Shown: positions 40,463-49,260 of the stretch, one piece after another | Layout of the letters: every line of letters starts with the position of its first letter | Position numbering within the stretch: position 1 is the stretch's first letter | Assembly: GCA_963795795.1 (NCBI GenBank) | Contig: CAWCJS010000034.1 | Span: 62,001 to 126,000, forward strand | DNA: 64,000 nt | Direction: 5' to 3' | Source: Palsa-504 sp963795795 | GTDB lineage: Bacteria; Actinomycetota; Actinomycetes; Streptosporangiales; Streptosporangiaceae | The notes under the pieces: model-generated | The model's database searches: none | What the model was told of the DNA's origin: nothing | Seen by the model: the letters and a program-made list of their open reading frames with translations, nothing else | Translations under genes and position numbers: made by a program

Positions 40463-41686
40463 ATGGGGCAGGTGGTGCTGGACCGGGCGCAGGCCGGGGA
40501 GCTTGACGCGGCGGACCCGCTCGGCGGGTACCGCGAGCGTTTCCTGGTCGGCGAACCCGGGCTGATCTACCTGAACGGCAACTCGCTCGGGGCGCTGCCC
40601 CTGGCCACCCTGCGGCGGATGGACCGCATGCTCCAGGAGGAGTGGGGCACGGCCCTGGCCCGGTCCTGGGACCACTGGGTGGACCTGCCGGCCCGGGCGG
40701 GCGACCTGGTCGGCGAGCTCACCGGCGCCGCCCCCGGGCAGGTCCTGGTCACCGACAACACCACGGTGAACCTGTACAAGCTGGTCTGCGCGGCGCTGGA
40801 CGCGCGGCCCGGGCGGCGCGTGATCGTGACCGACGCCGACAACTTCCCCAGCGACCGGTACGTCGTCGAGGGCATCGCGGCCCAGCGCGGCCTCGAGCTG
40901 CGGATGCTGCCCACCGACATCAACGAGGGCATCGATCCCGGGCTGGTGCGCGCCGCAGTGGACGAGGACACCGCCCTGGTGAGCCTGTCGCACGTGGCCT
41001 ACCGCAGCGGCGCCCTAGCCGACATGGCGGGCATCACGGCGATCGTGCACCAGGCCGGGGCGCTGATGCTCTGGGACCTGTGCCACTCCGTCGGCGCGGT
41101 GCCCATCGACCTGGACGGCTGCCGCGCGGACCTCGCGGTCGGCTGCACCTACAAGTACGTCAACGCCGGGCCGGGTGCCCCGGCGTTCCTCTACGTCTGC
41201 GCCGAGCTGCGCGAGGTGCTGCGCCAGCCCATCTGGGGCTGGTTCTCCCAAGCCGACCAGTTCGCCATGGGACCCAGGTACGACCCCGCGGCCGGGATCA
41301 CCAAGTTCATGACGGGCACGCCGTCCATCCTCGGCACGGCCGCGGTGGAAGAGGGCGTCCGGCTGCTGCTCGAGGCGGGCATCGGGCCGCTGCGGGCCAA
41401 GAGCGTCCTGCTCACCTCCTACCTCATCGAGCTCGCCGACGCGTGGCTGGTCCCGCTCGGCTGCGCGATCGCCACGCCGCGGGACGCCAGCCGTCGCGGC
41501 GGGCACGTGTCCTTCGCCCATCCGCGGGCCGAGCGGATCGTCGAGGAGCTGACGGCCCGCGGGGTGATCACCGACTTCCGGACCCCCGAGCGGTTCCGCT
41601 TCGGCCTGTCCCCGCTGACGACGAGCTTCACCGACGTATGGGACGCCACCGAGGCCGCCCGCGACCTCCTCGAGCGGGAAGGCTAG
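40463..41686 (+). CDS. kynU: Kynureninase
   Basis: PLP-dependent cleavage of kynurenine to anthranilate and alanine. The 407-residue protein has YLNGNSLGALP, VTDNTTVNLYKL, DLCHSVGAVPIDLDGCRADLAVGCTYKYVNAGPGAP (spread over that length, with the PLP lysine in TYKYVNAGPG) and ITKFMTGTPSILG. ATG 40463 is chosen since TAGGGT lies 7 nt upstream, giving a leaderless start. kynA follows 7 nt after the stop. No arylformamidase (kynB) gene is adjacent, so that step must be supplied elsewhere. Confidence 0.96.
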   Translation: MGQVVLDRAQAGELDAADPLGGYRERFLVGEPGLIYLNGNSLGALPLATLRRMDRMLQEEWGTALARSWDHWVDLPARAGDLVGELTGAAPGQVLVTDNTTVNLYKLVCAALDARPGRRVIVTDADNFPSDRYVVEGIAAQRGLELRMLPTDINEGIDPGLVRAAVDEDTALVSLSHVAYRSGALADMAGITAIVHQAGALMLWDLCHSVGAVPIDLDGCRADLAVGCTYKYVNAGPGAPAFLYVCAELREVLRQPIWGWFSQADQFAMGPRYDPAAGITKFMTGTPSILGTAAVEEGVRLLLEAGIGPLRAKSVLLTSYLIELADAWLVPLGCAIATPRDASRRGGHVSFAHPRAERIVEELTARGVITDFRTPERFRFGLSPLTTSFTDVWDATEAARDLLEREG

Positions 41687-41693
41687 CCCGGCC

Positions 41694-42476
41694 ATGGCCG
41701 AACCTGTCACCTACTCCGGATACCTGCGGCTGGATCAGCTGCTGTCGGCGCAGGAGCCCAAGTCCGGCGAGCACGACGAGATGCTGTTCATCGTCATCCA
41801 CCAGATCTACGAGCTGTGGTTCAAGCAGCTGCTGCACGAGCTCGCCAAGCTGCAGTCCGAGCTGGAGTCGGGCAGCACGACGCACGCCATGCGCACGCTG
41901 CGCCGGACGCTGGCCATCCTGAAGATCGTGGTCGGGCAGCTCGACGTCCTGGAGACCATGACGCCCACCCAGTTCACCCGGTTCCGCGCCGAGCTGGGCA
42001 CCTCCAGCGGGTTCGATTCCGCGCAGTTCCGCCAGCTCGAGGCGGTGCTGGGGCGCCGGGACCCGATGATGGTCGCGCAGTACGGGCCGGGCAGCACGGA
42101 GCGCGAGCGGATCGCGGCGGCGATGGCCCGGCCGTCGCTGTTCGACTCATTCCTGCGCTACCTGGCGGGCCAGGGCTACGACGTCCCGGCCGAGGCGCTG
42201 GACCGCGACGTCAGCCAGCCCATGGAGGGCTCGCCCGCGGTACAGCAGGTGCTGAAGCAGGTCTACGACGACGACACCGACGCGACCGCGGTATGCGAGC
42301 TCCTCGTGGACCTGGACGAGGGCATGCAGGAGTGGCGTTACCACCACGTCAAGATGGTGGAGCGGACCATCGGGGGCAGGCCCGGCACCGGCGGCTCGGC
42401 CGGCGCGACGTACCTGCGGACCACGGTCGGGAACCCGACGTTCCCCGATCTGTGGGCCATGCGCAGCCTGGGCTAG
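41694..42476 (+). CDS. kynA: Tryptophan 2,3-dioxygenase
   Basis: Heme enzyme opening the indole ring of tryptophan to N-formylkynurenine. The 260-residue protein shows YSGYLRLDQLLSAQ, HDEMLFIVIHQIYELWFKQ (substrate-binding His and Tyr/Phe), and WRYHHVKMVERTIGGRPGTGGSAG with the heme-ligating histidine. ATG 41694 lies 7 nt after the kynU stop, so they form an operon for tryptophan breakdown to anthranilate. Confidence 0.97.
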   Translation: MAEPVTYSGYLRLDQLLSAQEPKSGEHDEMLFIVIHQIYELWFKQLLHELAKLQSELESGSTTHAMRTLRRTLAILKIVVGQLDVLETMTPTQFTRFRAELGTSSGFDSAQFRQLEAVLGRRDPMMVAQYGPGSTERERIAAAMARPSLFDSFLRYLAGQGYDVPAEALDRDVSQPMEGSPAVQQVLKQVYDDDTDATAVCELLVDLDEGMQEWRYHHVKMVERTIGGRPGTGGSAGATYLRTTVGNPTFPDLWAMRSLG

Positions 42477-42595
42477 CGCGCCCGTGGCGACGGGCGGCCG
42501 AGGCCCGGCTCGTTCTTCTATTTCTCACGCGCTGTACGCGTTACGTTAGGTTTCACGGCATATGGTGCCACCCATACCGGTACGTGGGGGGGACT

Positions 42596-43963
42596 GTGCG
42601 ACTTCTGGGCTGCCTGCGTGGTACGAGGCTCAGCTGTCGGACGCGAATGGGGTTTGTTCGGACGGCGCTGCTCGGCGGGCTGATCGGCCTGACCGTCGGG
42701 GGCGCCGCGCTGACGGCGGTGCCCGCCCTGGCGGCGGCGCCCGCGCGGCCGGCCAACCGCCCGCAGGCCGACACCCTGAGCCTGACCACGGCTAGCGGCG
42801 CGACCAGGCTGCAGCCCCGGTGGAGCACGCAGGACGAATGCCCGAGCGCCTTCCGGGGCTCGGCCGCGCTGTACGCGCTCAACTCCGACGGGAGCATCGG
42901 CCGGCGGATCTCTCCCGTCGTCACCAACGTCAGCGCGCCGTTCGGCGGGACACTGCTCGATCCGGTGGGACAGCTCATCACCGGCGGCACCGACGTGGGG
43001 GACGGCGGGACGGATGAGTGGGTGGTGGCCTGCTTCACCGGGCCTAACGGGACGGGCAGCGCCGATGACCTCAAGTCGATCGACGTGACCCTCTCGGCGG
43101 ACGGCGAGAATTTCTGGACCCGCATCCCCCGGCCTGTAGCCACCAACACGACCCTGACCGCGTCGCCGGACCCGGCCGCCGCCGGCGCCACCGTGACGCT
43201 CACCGCGACCGTGAAGGCGGCGGACGGCACCATCCCGCGCGGGGAGGTGGCGTTCCTGGCCGGATTCACCCTGATCTCCGTCGCTCCGGTCAACGCCAGC
43301 GGCGTGGCCACCGCGAACACGACGTTCGCGGCGTCGGGGACGAACCCTCGCGCGGTGTCGCTGGTCGCGTGGTTCTTCGGGCTGATCGGGTCCTACGGCG
43401 GCTCCATCGGCCGCTGCACCGAGACCGTGAATCCCTCGGGGACGCAGACGGGGGGGAACGGCGGCGTTCCCGTCACGCTGACCGTGCCGCCGCGCGGTGC
43501 CTTCATCGTCACGATCACCCCCGGCACGGTGACCCTGAGCGCGCCGAACCGCGTGTCCGCGAAGGGGAGGCTGCTGAACATCACCGTGACCGACCGGCGC
43601 AGCATGCGGCCGGGCTGGTCGGTGTCGGGCCAGGAAGCCGACTTCACCGGCTCGGGAGCCGCGGCGGGCGGCACCATCTCGGGTAACCAGCTGGGCTGGA
43701 CCCCGGTCATCGTGTCGGGCAGCCAGCTGGGCTGGACCCCGGACCTCGTGGCGTTCCGCCGGGGGGTAACAGCCGGTCCCCCGGTCGCCCCGGCGGACCC
43801 CGGGCTGGGCACCACCGCGGCGATCCTCGCCTCGGCGGAGGAAGGCAGCGGCTTCGGCACGTACGTGCTGTCCGCCTCCGTGGTCCTGGACATCCCGCCG
43901 ACGACCGTGGGCGGCCCGTACGGCGGCAGCCTGACGATCACCGCCGTCGAGGCCGGGCCGTAA
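42596..43963 (+). CDS. Secreted Ig-like surface protein with WxL-like C-terminus
   Basis: Unknown function. Start at GTG 42596 (455 residues, G-run just upstream) or ATG 42647 (438 residues, cleaner signal peptide MGFVRTALLGGLIGLTV). The signal peptide ends around ALAAAPA. The first outside region (TLSLTTASGATRL, VVACFTGPNGTGS) is followed by a bacterial Ig-like domain (SPDPAAAGATVTLTATVKAADGTIPRGEVAFLAG) and a C-terminal half with SVSGQEADFTGS and the repeated SGNQLGWTP / SGSQLGWTP, which resembles WxL cell-wall-binding domains. There is no transmembrane anchor or LPXTG. It lies between kynA and the convergent guaA and is likely non-covalently attached to the wall. Confidence 0.8.
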   Translation: MRLLGCLRGTRLSCRTRMGFVRTALLGGLIGLTVGGAALTAVPALAAAPARPANRPQADTLSLTTASGATRLQPRWSTQDECPSAFRGSAALYALNSDGSIGRRISPVVTNVSAPFGGTLLDPVGQLITGGTDVGDGGTDEWVVACFTGPNGTGSADDLKSIDVTLSADGENFWTRIPRPVATNTTLTASPDPAAAGATVTLTATVKAADGTIPRGEVAFLAGFTLISVAPVNASGVATANTTFAASGTNPRAVSLVAWFFGLIGSYGGSIGRCTETVNPSGTQTGGNGGVPVTLTVPPRGAFIVTITPGTVTLSAPNRVSAKGRLLNITVTDRRSMRPGWSVSGQEADFTGSGAAAGGTISGNQLGWTPVIVSGSQLGWTPDLVAFRRGVTAGPPVAPADPGLGTTAAILASAEEGSGFGTYVLSASVVLDIPPTTVGGPYGGSLTITAVEAGP

Positions 43964-43979
43964 GGCGGCGACGTCCCGG

Positions 43980-45608
43980 CTACTCCCACTCGATGGTGGC
44001 GGGGGGCTTGCTGGTCACGTCCAGCACGACGCGGTTGATCTCGGGGACCTCGTTGGTCACCCGGGTGGAGATCCGGGCGAGCACCTCGTCCGGGAGCCGG
44101 GCCCAGTCCGCGGTCATGGCGTCCTCGCTGGTCACCGGGCGGAGGACCACGGGGTGTCCGTAGCTGCGGCCGTCGCCCTGCACGCCGACCGAGCGCACGT
44201 CGGCCAGCAGGACCACCGGGCACTGCCAGACCAGGGCGTCGAGCCCCGCGGCCGACATCTCCTCGCGGACGATGGCGTCGGCCTCGCGCAGCACCGCGAG
44301 CCGCGCCGCGGTCACCTCGCCGACGATCCTGATCGCCAGCCCCGGGCCGGGGAACGGCTGGCGGCGCACGATGGCCTGGGGCAGGCCGAGCTCGGTGCCG
44401 ACCTGCCGCACCTCGTCCTTGAACAGCCAGCGCAGGGGCTCCACCAGGCGGAACTTCAGGTCATCGGGGAGCCCGCCCACGTTGTGGTGCGACTTGATGG
44501 TCGCGGTGCCGGTGCCGCCGCCCGATTCCACGACGTCCGGGTACAGCGTGCCCTGGACCAGGAATTCGCACGCCTCGCCGTGGCGGCCCGCCTCGTCGGT
44601 GATCTGCCTGGCCGCCCGCTCGAACGCCCGGATGAACTCCCGGCCGATGACCTTGCGCTTCTGCTCGGGGTCGGTCACCCCGGCCAGCGCGGACAGGAAC
44701 GCGTCCGCCTCCGTGGCCACGGTCAGCCGGACGCCCGTGGCGGCCACGAAGTCCTCCTCGACCTGCTCCGCCTCCCCCTTGCGCAGCAGGCCGTGATCGA
44801 CGAACACGCAGGTGAGCCGGTCGCCGATGGCGCGCTGGACGAGAGCGGCGGCGACCGCGGAGTCCACGCCGCCCGAGAGCCCGCAGATCGCGCGGCCGGT
44901 GCCGACCTGCTCGCGGATCAGCTGCACCTGTTCCTCGACGATGTTCAGCATCGTCCAGGACGGGCGGCAGCCGGCCAGCTCGAGGAAGCGCGACAGGATC
45001 GCGGTGCCGTGCTCGGTGTGCATGACCTCCGGGTGGAACTGGACCCCGAACAGGCGATCCGGACCGTGCTCGATCGCCGCCACCGGCGTCGCCGGCGTCC
45101 GCGCGGTCACCGCGAAACCGGGCGGCGGCGCCGTGCAGGTGTCCCCGTGCGACATCCAGACGCGCTGCCTGGCCGGCAGCCCGGCCAAAAGAGCCCCCCC
45201 GGAGGGGCCGAGGGGGTCTGGGGGAAAAGGCTTCCCCCCAGGATCGGGGGGTTCCGGGGGGTCGCCCCCCCGGGTCAGCACCGTCGACCCGTACTCGGCG
45301 CTACCGGTCCGTTCTACCGTCCCGCCGAGGTCGGCCACCATCAGCTGGAAGCCATAGCAGATCCCGAGGACCGGGACGCCCGCGGTGAACAGGCCGGCCG
45401 GGGCGGGCGGGGCTCCCTCGGCGTAGACCGAGGCCGGGCCGCCGGACAAGATGACCGCCTTGGGCCGCCGGGCCAGCATCTGCTCGACCGGCATGGTGGA
45501 CGGGACGATCTCGGAATAGACGTGGCACTCCCGCACCCGCCGAGCGATCAGCTGCGCGTACTGCGCGCCGAAGTCGACCACGAGAACGGTGTCGAAGCCG
45601 CCTGGCAC
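43980..45608 (-). CDS. guaA: GMP synthase (glutamine-hydrolysing)
   Basis: ATP- and glutamine-dependent amination of XMP to GMP. The 542-residue enzyme has a glutamine amidotransferase domain (VVDFGAQYAQLIARRVRE, catalytic Cys84 in GICYGFQLM, FHPEV), an ATP pyrophosphatase domain (GLSGGVDSAVAAAL) and the dimerisation domain ending TSKPPATIEWE. GTG 45608 is chosen for AGGAAGG 8 nt upstream. Residues about 112-137 (TRGGDPPEPPDPGGKPF...) are a proline/glycine insert in the amidotransferase domain encoded by a GC-run repeat also found in the carboxylase gene; relatives lack it. It sits in a surface-loop position before GLPARQRVWMSHGD. Confidence 0.96.
   Translation of the reverse strand: MPGGFDTVLVVDFGAQYAQLIARRVRECHVYSEIVPSTMPVEQMLARRPKAVILSGGPASVYAEGAPPAPAGLFTAGVPVLGICYGFQLMVADLGGTVERTGSAEYGSTVLTRGGDPPEPPDPGGKPFPPDPLGPSGGALLAGLPARQRVWMSHGDTCTAPPPGFAVTARTPATPVAAIEHGPDRLFGVQFHPEVMHTEHGTAILSRFLELAGCRPSWTMLNIVEEQVQLIREQVGTGRAICGLSGGVDSAVAAALVQRAIGDRLTCVFVDHGLLRKGEAEQVEEDFVAATGVRLTVATEADAFLSALAGVTDPEQKRKVIGREFIRAFERAARQITDEAGRHGEACEFLVQGTLYPDVVESGGGTGTATIKSHHNVGGLPDDLKFRLVEPLRWLFKDEVRQVGTELGLPQAIVRRQPFPGPGLAIRIVGEVTAARLAVLREADAIVREEMSAAGLDALVWQCPVVLLADVRSVGVQGDGRSYGHPVVLRPVTSEDAMTADWARLPDEVLARISTRVTNEVPEINRVVLDVTSKPPATIEWE
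45191..45281 (+). repeat. GC-run repeat element inserted in guaA (copy 2)
   Basis: Alternating C and G runs on the plus strand within guaA (coded on minus). Positions 45246-45281 match 14495-14530 at 35 of 36 bases, and weaker similarity covers the preceding 40 or so bases. In both genes the element length keeps the reading frame. The orientation relative to the host gene is opposite in the two copies. Confidence 0.75.
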
Positions 45609-45609
45609 G

Positions 45610-46968
45610 CTAGCCGCCTTCCTCAGAGGTATTGACGTCGAGCCGGACCTGGCCCGCGGGCACCGTCCCACTGCCCGGCGCGACGGGCCGGGGCGGGGCG
45701 GCCGCGACGCGGAGCCTGGCGATGCGCCGGCCGTCGAGTTCGGTCACGGTGATCGTGCGGCCGGCCGCCTGGACGCTGTCGCCCACGGACGGCAGGTCCC
45801 CGAGCGCGGCGAGCACGTACCCGGCGGCGGTCTCGTACGGGCCCTCGGGCAGCTCGATCCCGGTCTGCTCGGTGAACTCGTCCAGGTTGAGCAGGCCGTC
45901 GACCTCCACTTCGCCGTCGTGCAGCCTGGTCGCCTCGCTGTGCTCGGCGTCGTACTCGTCCCTGATGTCGCCGATCAGCTCCTCGACCAGGTCTTCCAGG
46001 GTGACGATCCCGGCCGTGCCGCCGTAGTCGTCGACCACGATGGCCAGGTGCGCCCGCTCGCGCCGCATCTCGGACAGCGCGGAGAGCACGGTCTTGCTGA
46101 TCGGGAGGAACTTCACGGTCCGGCTGATCCGCCCGACCGGGACCGAGAGGCTGGCCGCGCCGGGGCCGAGCAGGTCCCGCACGTGCACGAAGCCGATCAC
46201 GTTGTCGTAGGTGTCCTGGTACACGGGAAGCCGGGAATGGGGCAGGCTGGCCGCGGTGGCCGCAGCCTCAGCGACTGGCATCTCCGCGTCGAGGAACACC
46301 ACCTCGGTCCGGGGCACGAGGACCTCGCGGATCTGGCGCTTGCCCGCGTCGAAGACCTCCCCGGCGATCTGCCGCTCGTCCGCGCTCAGCGCCTGCGCGC
46401 CGGTCACCAGGTCGCGCAGCTCCTGCTCGGTCATGGCCTGCCGGCCGATGCGGGGATCGCCGCCGAGGACGGCGACCAGGACGTTCGTACAGGCGGTCAG
46501 CAGCCAGACGACCGGCCGGGCCAGCGTCGCGATCCGGTCCAGGAGCGGCGCGGCGAGCAGCGCCAGCCTGGGCGCCCGCTGCAGCGCGATCCGCTTGGGC
46601 GCGAGCTCGCCGAGGACCAGGCTCACGAAGGTGATGCAGACGGTCACCACGATGAACGAGACCGTCGCCGCCCAGCCGGCCGTCATGTGCTGCCTGACCA
46701 GCCACGACTTGAGCAGGCCCGCGAGGGTCGCGGCCCCGTAGGCGCCGGAGACCAGGGTGGCCAGCGTCACGCCGATCTGCACCGCGGAGAAGAACCGGTT
46801 CGGGTCCTGGGCGAGCCGCGCCGCCCTCTGCCCGCGCCTGCCCCGCCTGGCCAGGGCCCTGACCTGGCCCTCGCGCAGCGAAACGAGCGCCATCTCCGAG
46901 GCCGAGAAGAATCCCCCGATGGACACGATGACCAGGACGACAATGACGTCCAAGACGACCTTGCTCAC
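45610..46968 (-). CDS. CNNM/CorC-type membrane protein with CBS domains
   Basis: A 452-residue hemolysin C-like protein: DUF21/CNNM membrane domain (about 1-190, IVVLVIVSIGGFFSASEMAL, LGELAPKRIALQ), paired CBS domains (about 205-335, VPRTEVVFLDAEMPVAEAA, IVVDDYGGTAGIVTLEDLVEELIGDI) and a C-terminal CorC_HlyC domain (about 350-430). The family mediates Mg/Co efflux or divalent cation homeostasis. GTG 46968. Its stop is 2 nt from the guaA GTG, so guaA is probably cotranscribed with it. Confidence 0.93.
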   Translation of the reverse strand: MSKVVLDVIVVLVIVSIGGFFSASEMALVSLREGQVRALARRGRRGQRAARLAQDPNRFFSAVQIGVTLATLVSGAYGAATLAGLLKSWLVRQHMTAGWAATVSFIVVTVCITFVSLVLGELAPKRIALQRAPRLALLAAPLLDRIATLARPVVWLLTACTNVLVAVLGGDPRIGRQAMTEQELRDLVTGAQALSADERQIAGEVFDAGKRQIREVLVPRTEVVFLDAEMPVAEAAATAASLPHSRLPVYQDTYDNVIGFVHVRDLLGPGAASLSVPVGRISRTVKFLPISKTVLSALSEMRRERAHLAIVVDDYGGTAGIVTLEDLVEELIGDIRDEYDAEHSEATRLHDGEVEVDGLLNLDEFTEQTGIELPEGPYETAAGYVLAALGDLPSVGDSVQAAGRTITVTELDGRRIARLRVAAAPPRPVAPGSGTVPAGQVRLDVNTSEEGG

Positions 46969-47065
46969 GCCGCGATCGCCGGCTTCCTCCGATCAGCGCC
47001 GATGTGTCTGGCCAGTCTAGACCGGATAGCGTGTGAGTCCCGCGGACACACACTGAGGAGAATGA

Positions 47066-48037
47066 ATGAGGGTGCTGGTCACCGGCGGCGCCGGATACAT
47101 CGGCAGCGTCGTCGCGGCGCAGCTCATCGCGGCCGGGCACGAGGTCACCGTGCTCGACGACCTGTCCACGGGGTACGCCGACGCGGTGCCCGCCGGCGCG
47201 GGGTTCGTCAAGGGCGCCCTGCGGAACTGCGCGGCCGAGGTCCTGGCCGACGGCACCGACGCGGTGTTCCACTTTGCCGCGAAGTCGCTGGTCGGCGAGT
47301 CGGTGGCGGAGCCGGCCAAGTACTGGTCGGCCAACCTGGGCGGCTCGCTCGCGCTGCTCGACGCGATGCGCGAGATCGGGGTGCGCACGATCGTCTTCTC
47401 CTCCACCGCCGCGGTCTACGGCGAGCCGGAGCACACCCCCGTGACCGAGACCGACCCCACCCGCCCGACCAGCCCGTACGGCGCATCGAAGCTCGCCGTG
47501 GACACCACGCTCACCGAGTTCGCCCGGCTCTACGGGTTCGGCGCGGTCAGCCTGCGCTACTTCAACGTGGCCGGCGCGGCGCAGGCCGGCGACGGGACCT
47601 GGCTCGGCGAGCGGCACCAGCCGGAAACCCACCTGATCCCGGCCGTGCTGGCCGGCGTGGCCGCCGGGCGCCGCGTGCCGATCTTCGGCGACGACTACGA
47701 CACCCCGGACGGGACCTGCGTCCGGGACTACATCCACGTCACGGACCTGGCGGACGCGCACCTGCGCGCGCTGGCGGCCTGCCAGCCGGGGCGGCACCGC
47801 GTGTACAACCTGGGCAGCGGGGAAGGGTTCTCGGTCCGCCAGGTGATCGACGTGTGCGCCGACGTCACCGGCGCCGCGATCGGCACCGACGTGGCCCCAC
47901 GCCGGCCCGGTGACCCGGCCACCCTGGTCGCCTCGTCCGAGCGGATCCGGGCCGAGCTCGGCTGGCAGCCGGACCGGGACCTGCGCGCCATGGCCGCCGA
48001 CGCGTGGGCGTTCATCAAGGCACGGCCACAGGCCTAA
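47066..48037 (+). CDS. galE: UDP-glucose 4-epimerase
   Basis: NAD-dependent interconversion of UDP-glucose and UDP-galactose. The 323-residue short-chain dehydrogenase fold has VTGGAGYIGS at the N-terminus, FSSTAAVYGE with the catalytic Ser/Thr, and YGASKLAVD with the YxxxK pair. Length is normal. ATG 47066 has GAGGAG 5 nt upstream; another ATG at 47062 is out of frame. It is divergent from the CNNM protein; the 97-bp gap holds AGTCTAGACC (47014-47023), similar to the palindrome at 24214. An M20 hydrolase follows 11 nt after the stop. Confidence 0.95.
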   Translation: MRVLVTGGAGYIGSVVAAQLIAAGHEVTVLDDLSTGYADAVPAGAGFVKGALRNCAAEVLADGTDAVFHFAAKSLVGESVAEPAKYWSANLGGSLALLDAMREIGVRTIVFSSTAAVYGEPEHTPVTETDPTRPTSPYGASKLAVDTTLTEFARLYGFGAVSLRYFNVAGAAQAGDGTWLGERHQPETHLIPAVLAGVAAGRRVPIFGDDYDTPDGTCVRDYIHVTDLADAHLRALAACQPGRHRVYNLGSGEGFSVRQVIDVCADVTGAAIGTDVAPRRPGDPATLVASSERIRAELGWQPDRDLRAMAADAWAFIKARPQA

Positions 48038-48048
48038 AGGAGGAACCG

Positions 48049-49260
48049 ATGCCGGTACTGCCCCTGCGCGAGGAGGCGGCGCGGATCGCGGGCGAGATCG
48101 CCGACCTGCGGCACGCGATCCACCGCGAGCCCGAGATCGGCCTGGACCTGCCGAAGACGCAGGACAAGGTGCTCGGGGCGCTGGACGGGCTGCCGCTGGA
48201 GATCAGCACCGGCCAGGGCCTGACGTCGGTGACGGCGGTCCTGCGCGGCGGCCGGCCCGGTCCCGTCGTCCTGCTGCGCGGCGACATGGACGCGCTCCCG
48301 GTCACCGAGGAGACTCACCTGCCGTACGCGTCGGTCATCCCGGGCGCGATGCACGCCTGCGGTCATGACCTGCACACCGCCATGCTGGCGGGGGCCGCGC
48401 GGCTGCTGTCGGACCGCCAGGCCGAACTGCCCGGCACCGTGATCTTCATGTTCCAGCCGGGCGAGGAGGGCTACGCCGGCGCCCGGCACATGATCGACGA
48501 GGGCGTGCTCGACGCCGCGGGCGAACGCCCGGTCGCGGCCTACGCGCTGCACGTGGCCTCGAACCGGCTGCCGTGCGGGGTGTTCTCGACCAGGGGCGGC
48601 CCGATGCTAGCCGCCGCCGACCAGATCACGGTCACCGTGCGCGGGCGCGGCGGGCACGCGTCCACCCCGCACCGGGCCGCGGACCCGATCCCCGCCGCCT
48701 GCGAGATGGTGATCGCGCTGCAGACGCTGGTGACCAGGCACTTCGACGTGTTCGATCCGGTCGTGATTACCGTCGGCAGCTTCCACGCCGGCACCGCGGA
48801 CAACGTGATACCCGACGAGGCCAGGTTCCTGGCCACCGCGCGGTCGTTCAGCCGCGAGTCCAGGAGCGCGCTGGCCGAACTGGTCCCGCGGCTGATCGGG
48901 GACATCGCCCGCGCGCACGGACTGACCGCCGAGGCCGACTACGCCCGCGAGTACCCCGTGACCATCAACGACGCGGGCGAGGCGGCGTTCGCCGGGCAGC
49001 TTATCGCCGACGTGTTCGGCACCGAGCGCGGCGAGGCGGCCCAGTTCCCGCTCACCGGGGCCGAGGACTTCTCCTTCGTGCTCGATGAGGTCCCCGGCGC
49101 GTTCGTCATGCTCGGTGCCTGCCCGCCCGGGCAGGACCCGGAGACCGCGCCGAGCAACCACTCCGCGGTCGCGGTGTTCGACGACGCGGCGCTCGCCGAC
49201 GGCACCGCGCTCTACGCCGAACTGGCGCTGCGCCGCCTCGCCCAGGGCCAAGCCACCTAG
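48049..49260 (+). CDS. M20-family metallo-amidohydrolase (second copy)
   Basis: A 403-residue zinc amidohydrolase of the hippurate/IAA-amino acid hydrolase type. Motifs: HAIHREPEIGLD, LLRGDMDALPV, MHACGHDLHTAM, FMFQPGEEGYAGA with the catalytic glutamate, GRGGHASTPH and TGAEDFSFVLDE. It deacylates N-acyl amino acids or similar amides; substrate unknown. ATG 48049 has a near-perfect AAAGGAGG 6 nt upstream, stronger than most sites here, suggesting high translation. It follows galE by 11 nt and overlaps the convergent ABC permease gene by 4 nt. It is a paralogue of 26183-27442. Confidence 0.94.
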   Translation: MPVLPLREEAARIAGEIADLRHAIHREPEIGLDLPKTQDKVLGALDGLPLEISTGQGLTSVTAVLRGGRPGPVVLLRGDMDALPVTEETHLPYASVIPGAMHACGHDLHTAMLAGAARLLSDRQAELPGTVIFMFQPGEEGYAGARHMIDEGVLDAAGERPVAAYALHVASNRLPCGVFSTRGGPMLAAADQITVTVRGRGGHASTPHRAADPIPAACEMVIALQTLVTRHFDVFDPVVITVGSFHAGTADNVIPDEARFLATARSFSRESRSALAELVPRLIGDIARAHGLTAEADYAREYPVTINDAGEAAFAGQLIADVFGTERGEAAQFPLTGAEDFSFVLDEVPGAFVMLGACPPGQDPETAPSNHSAVAVFDDAALADGTALYAELALRRLAQGQAT

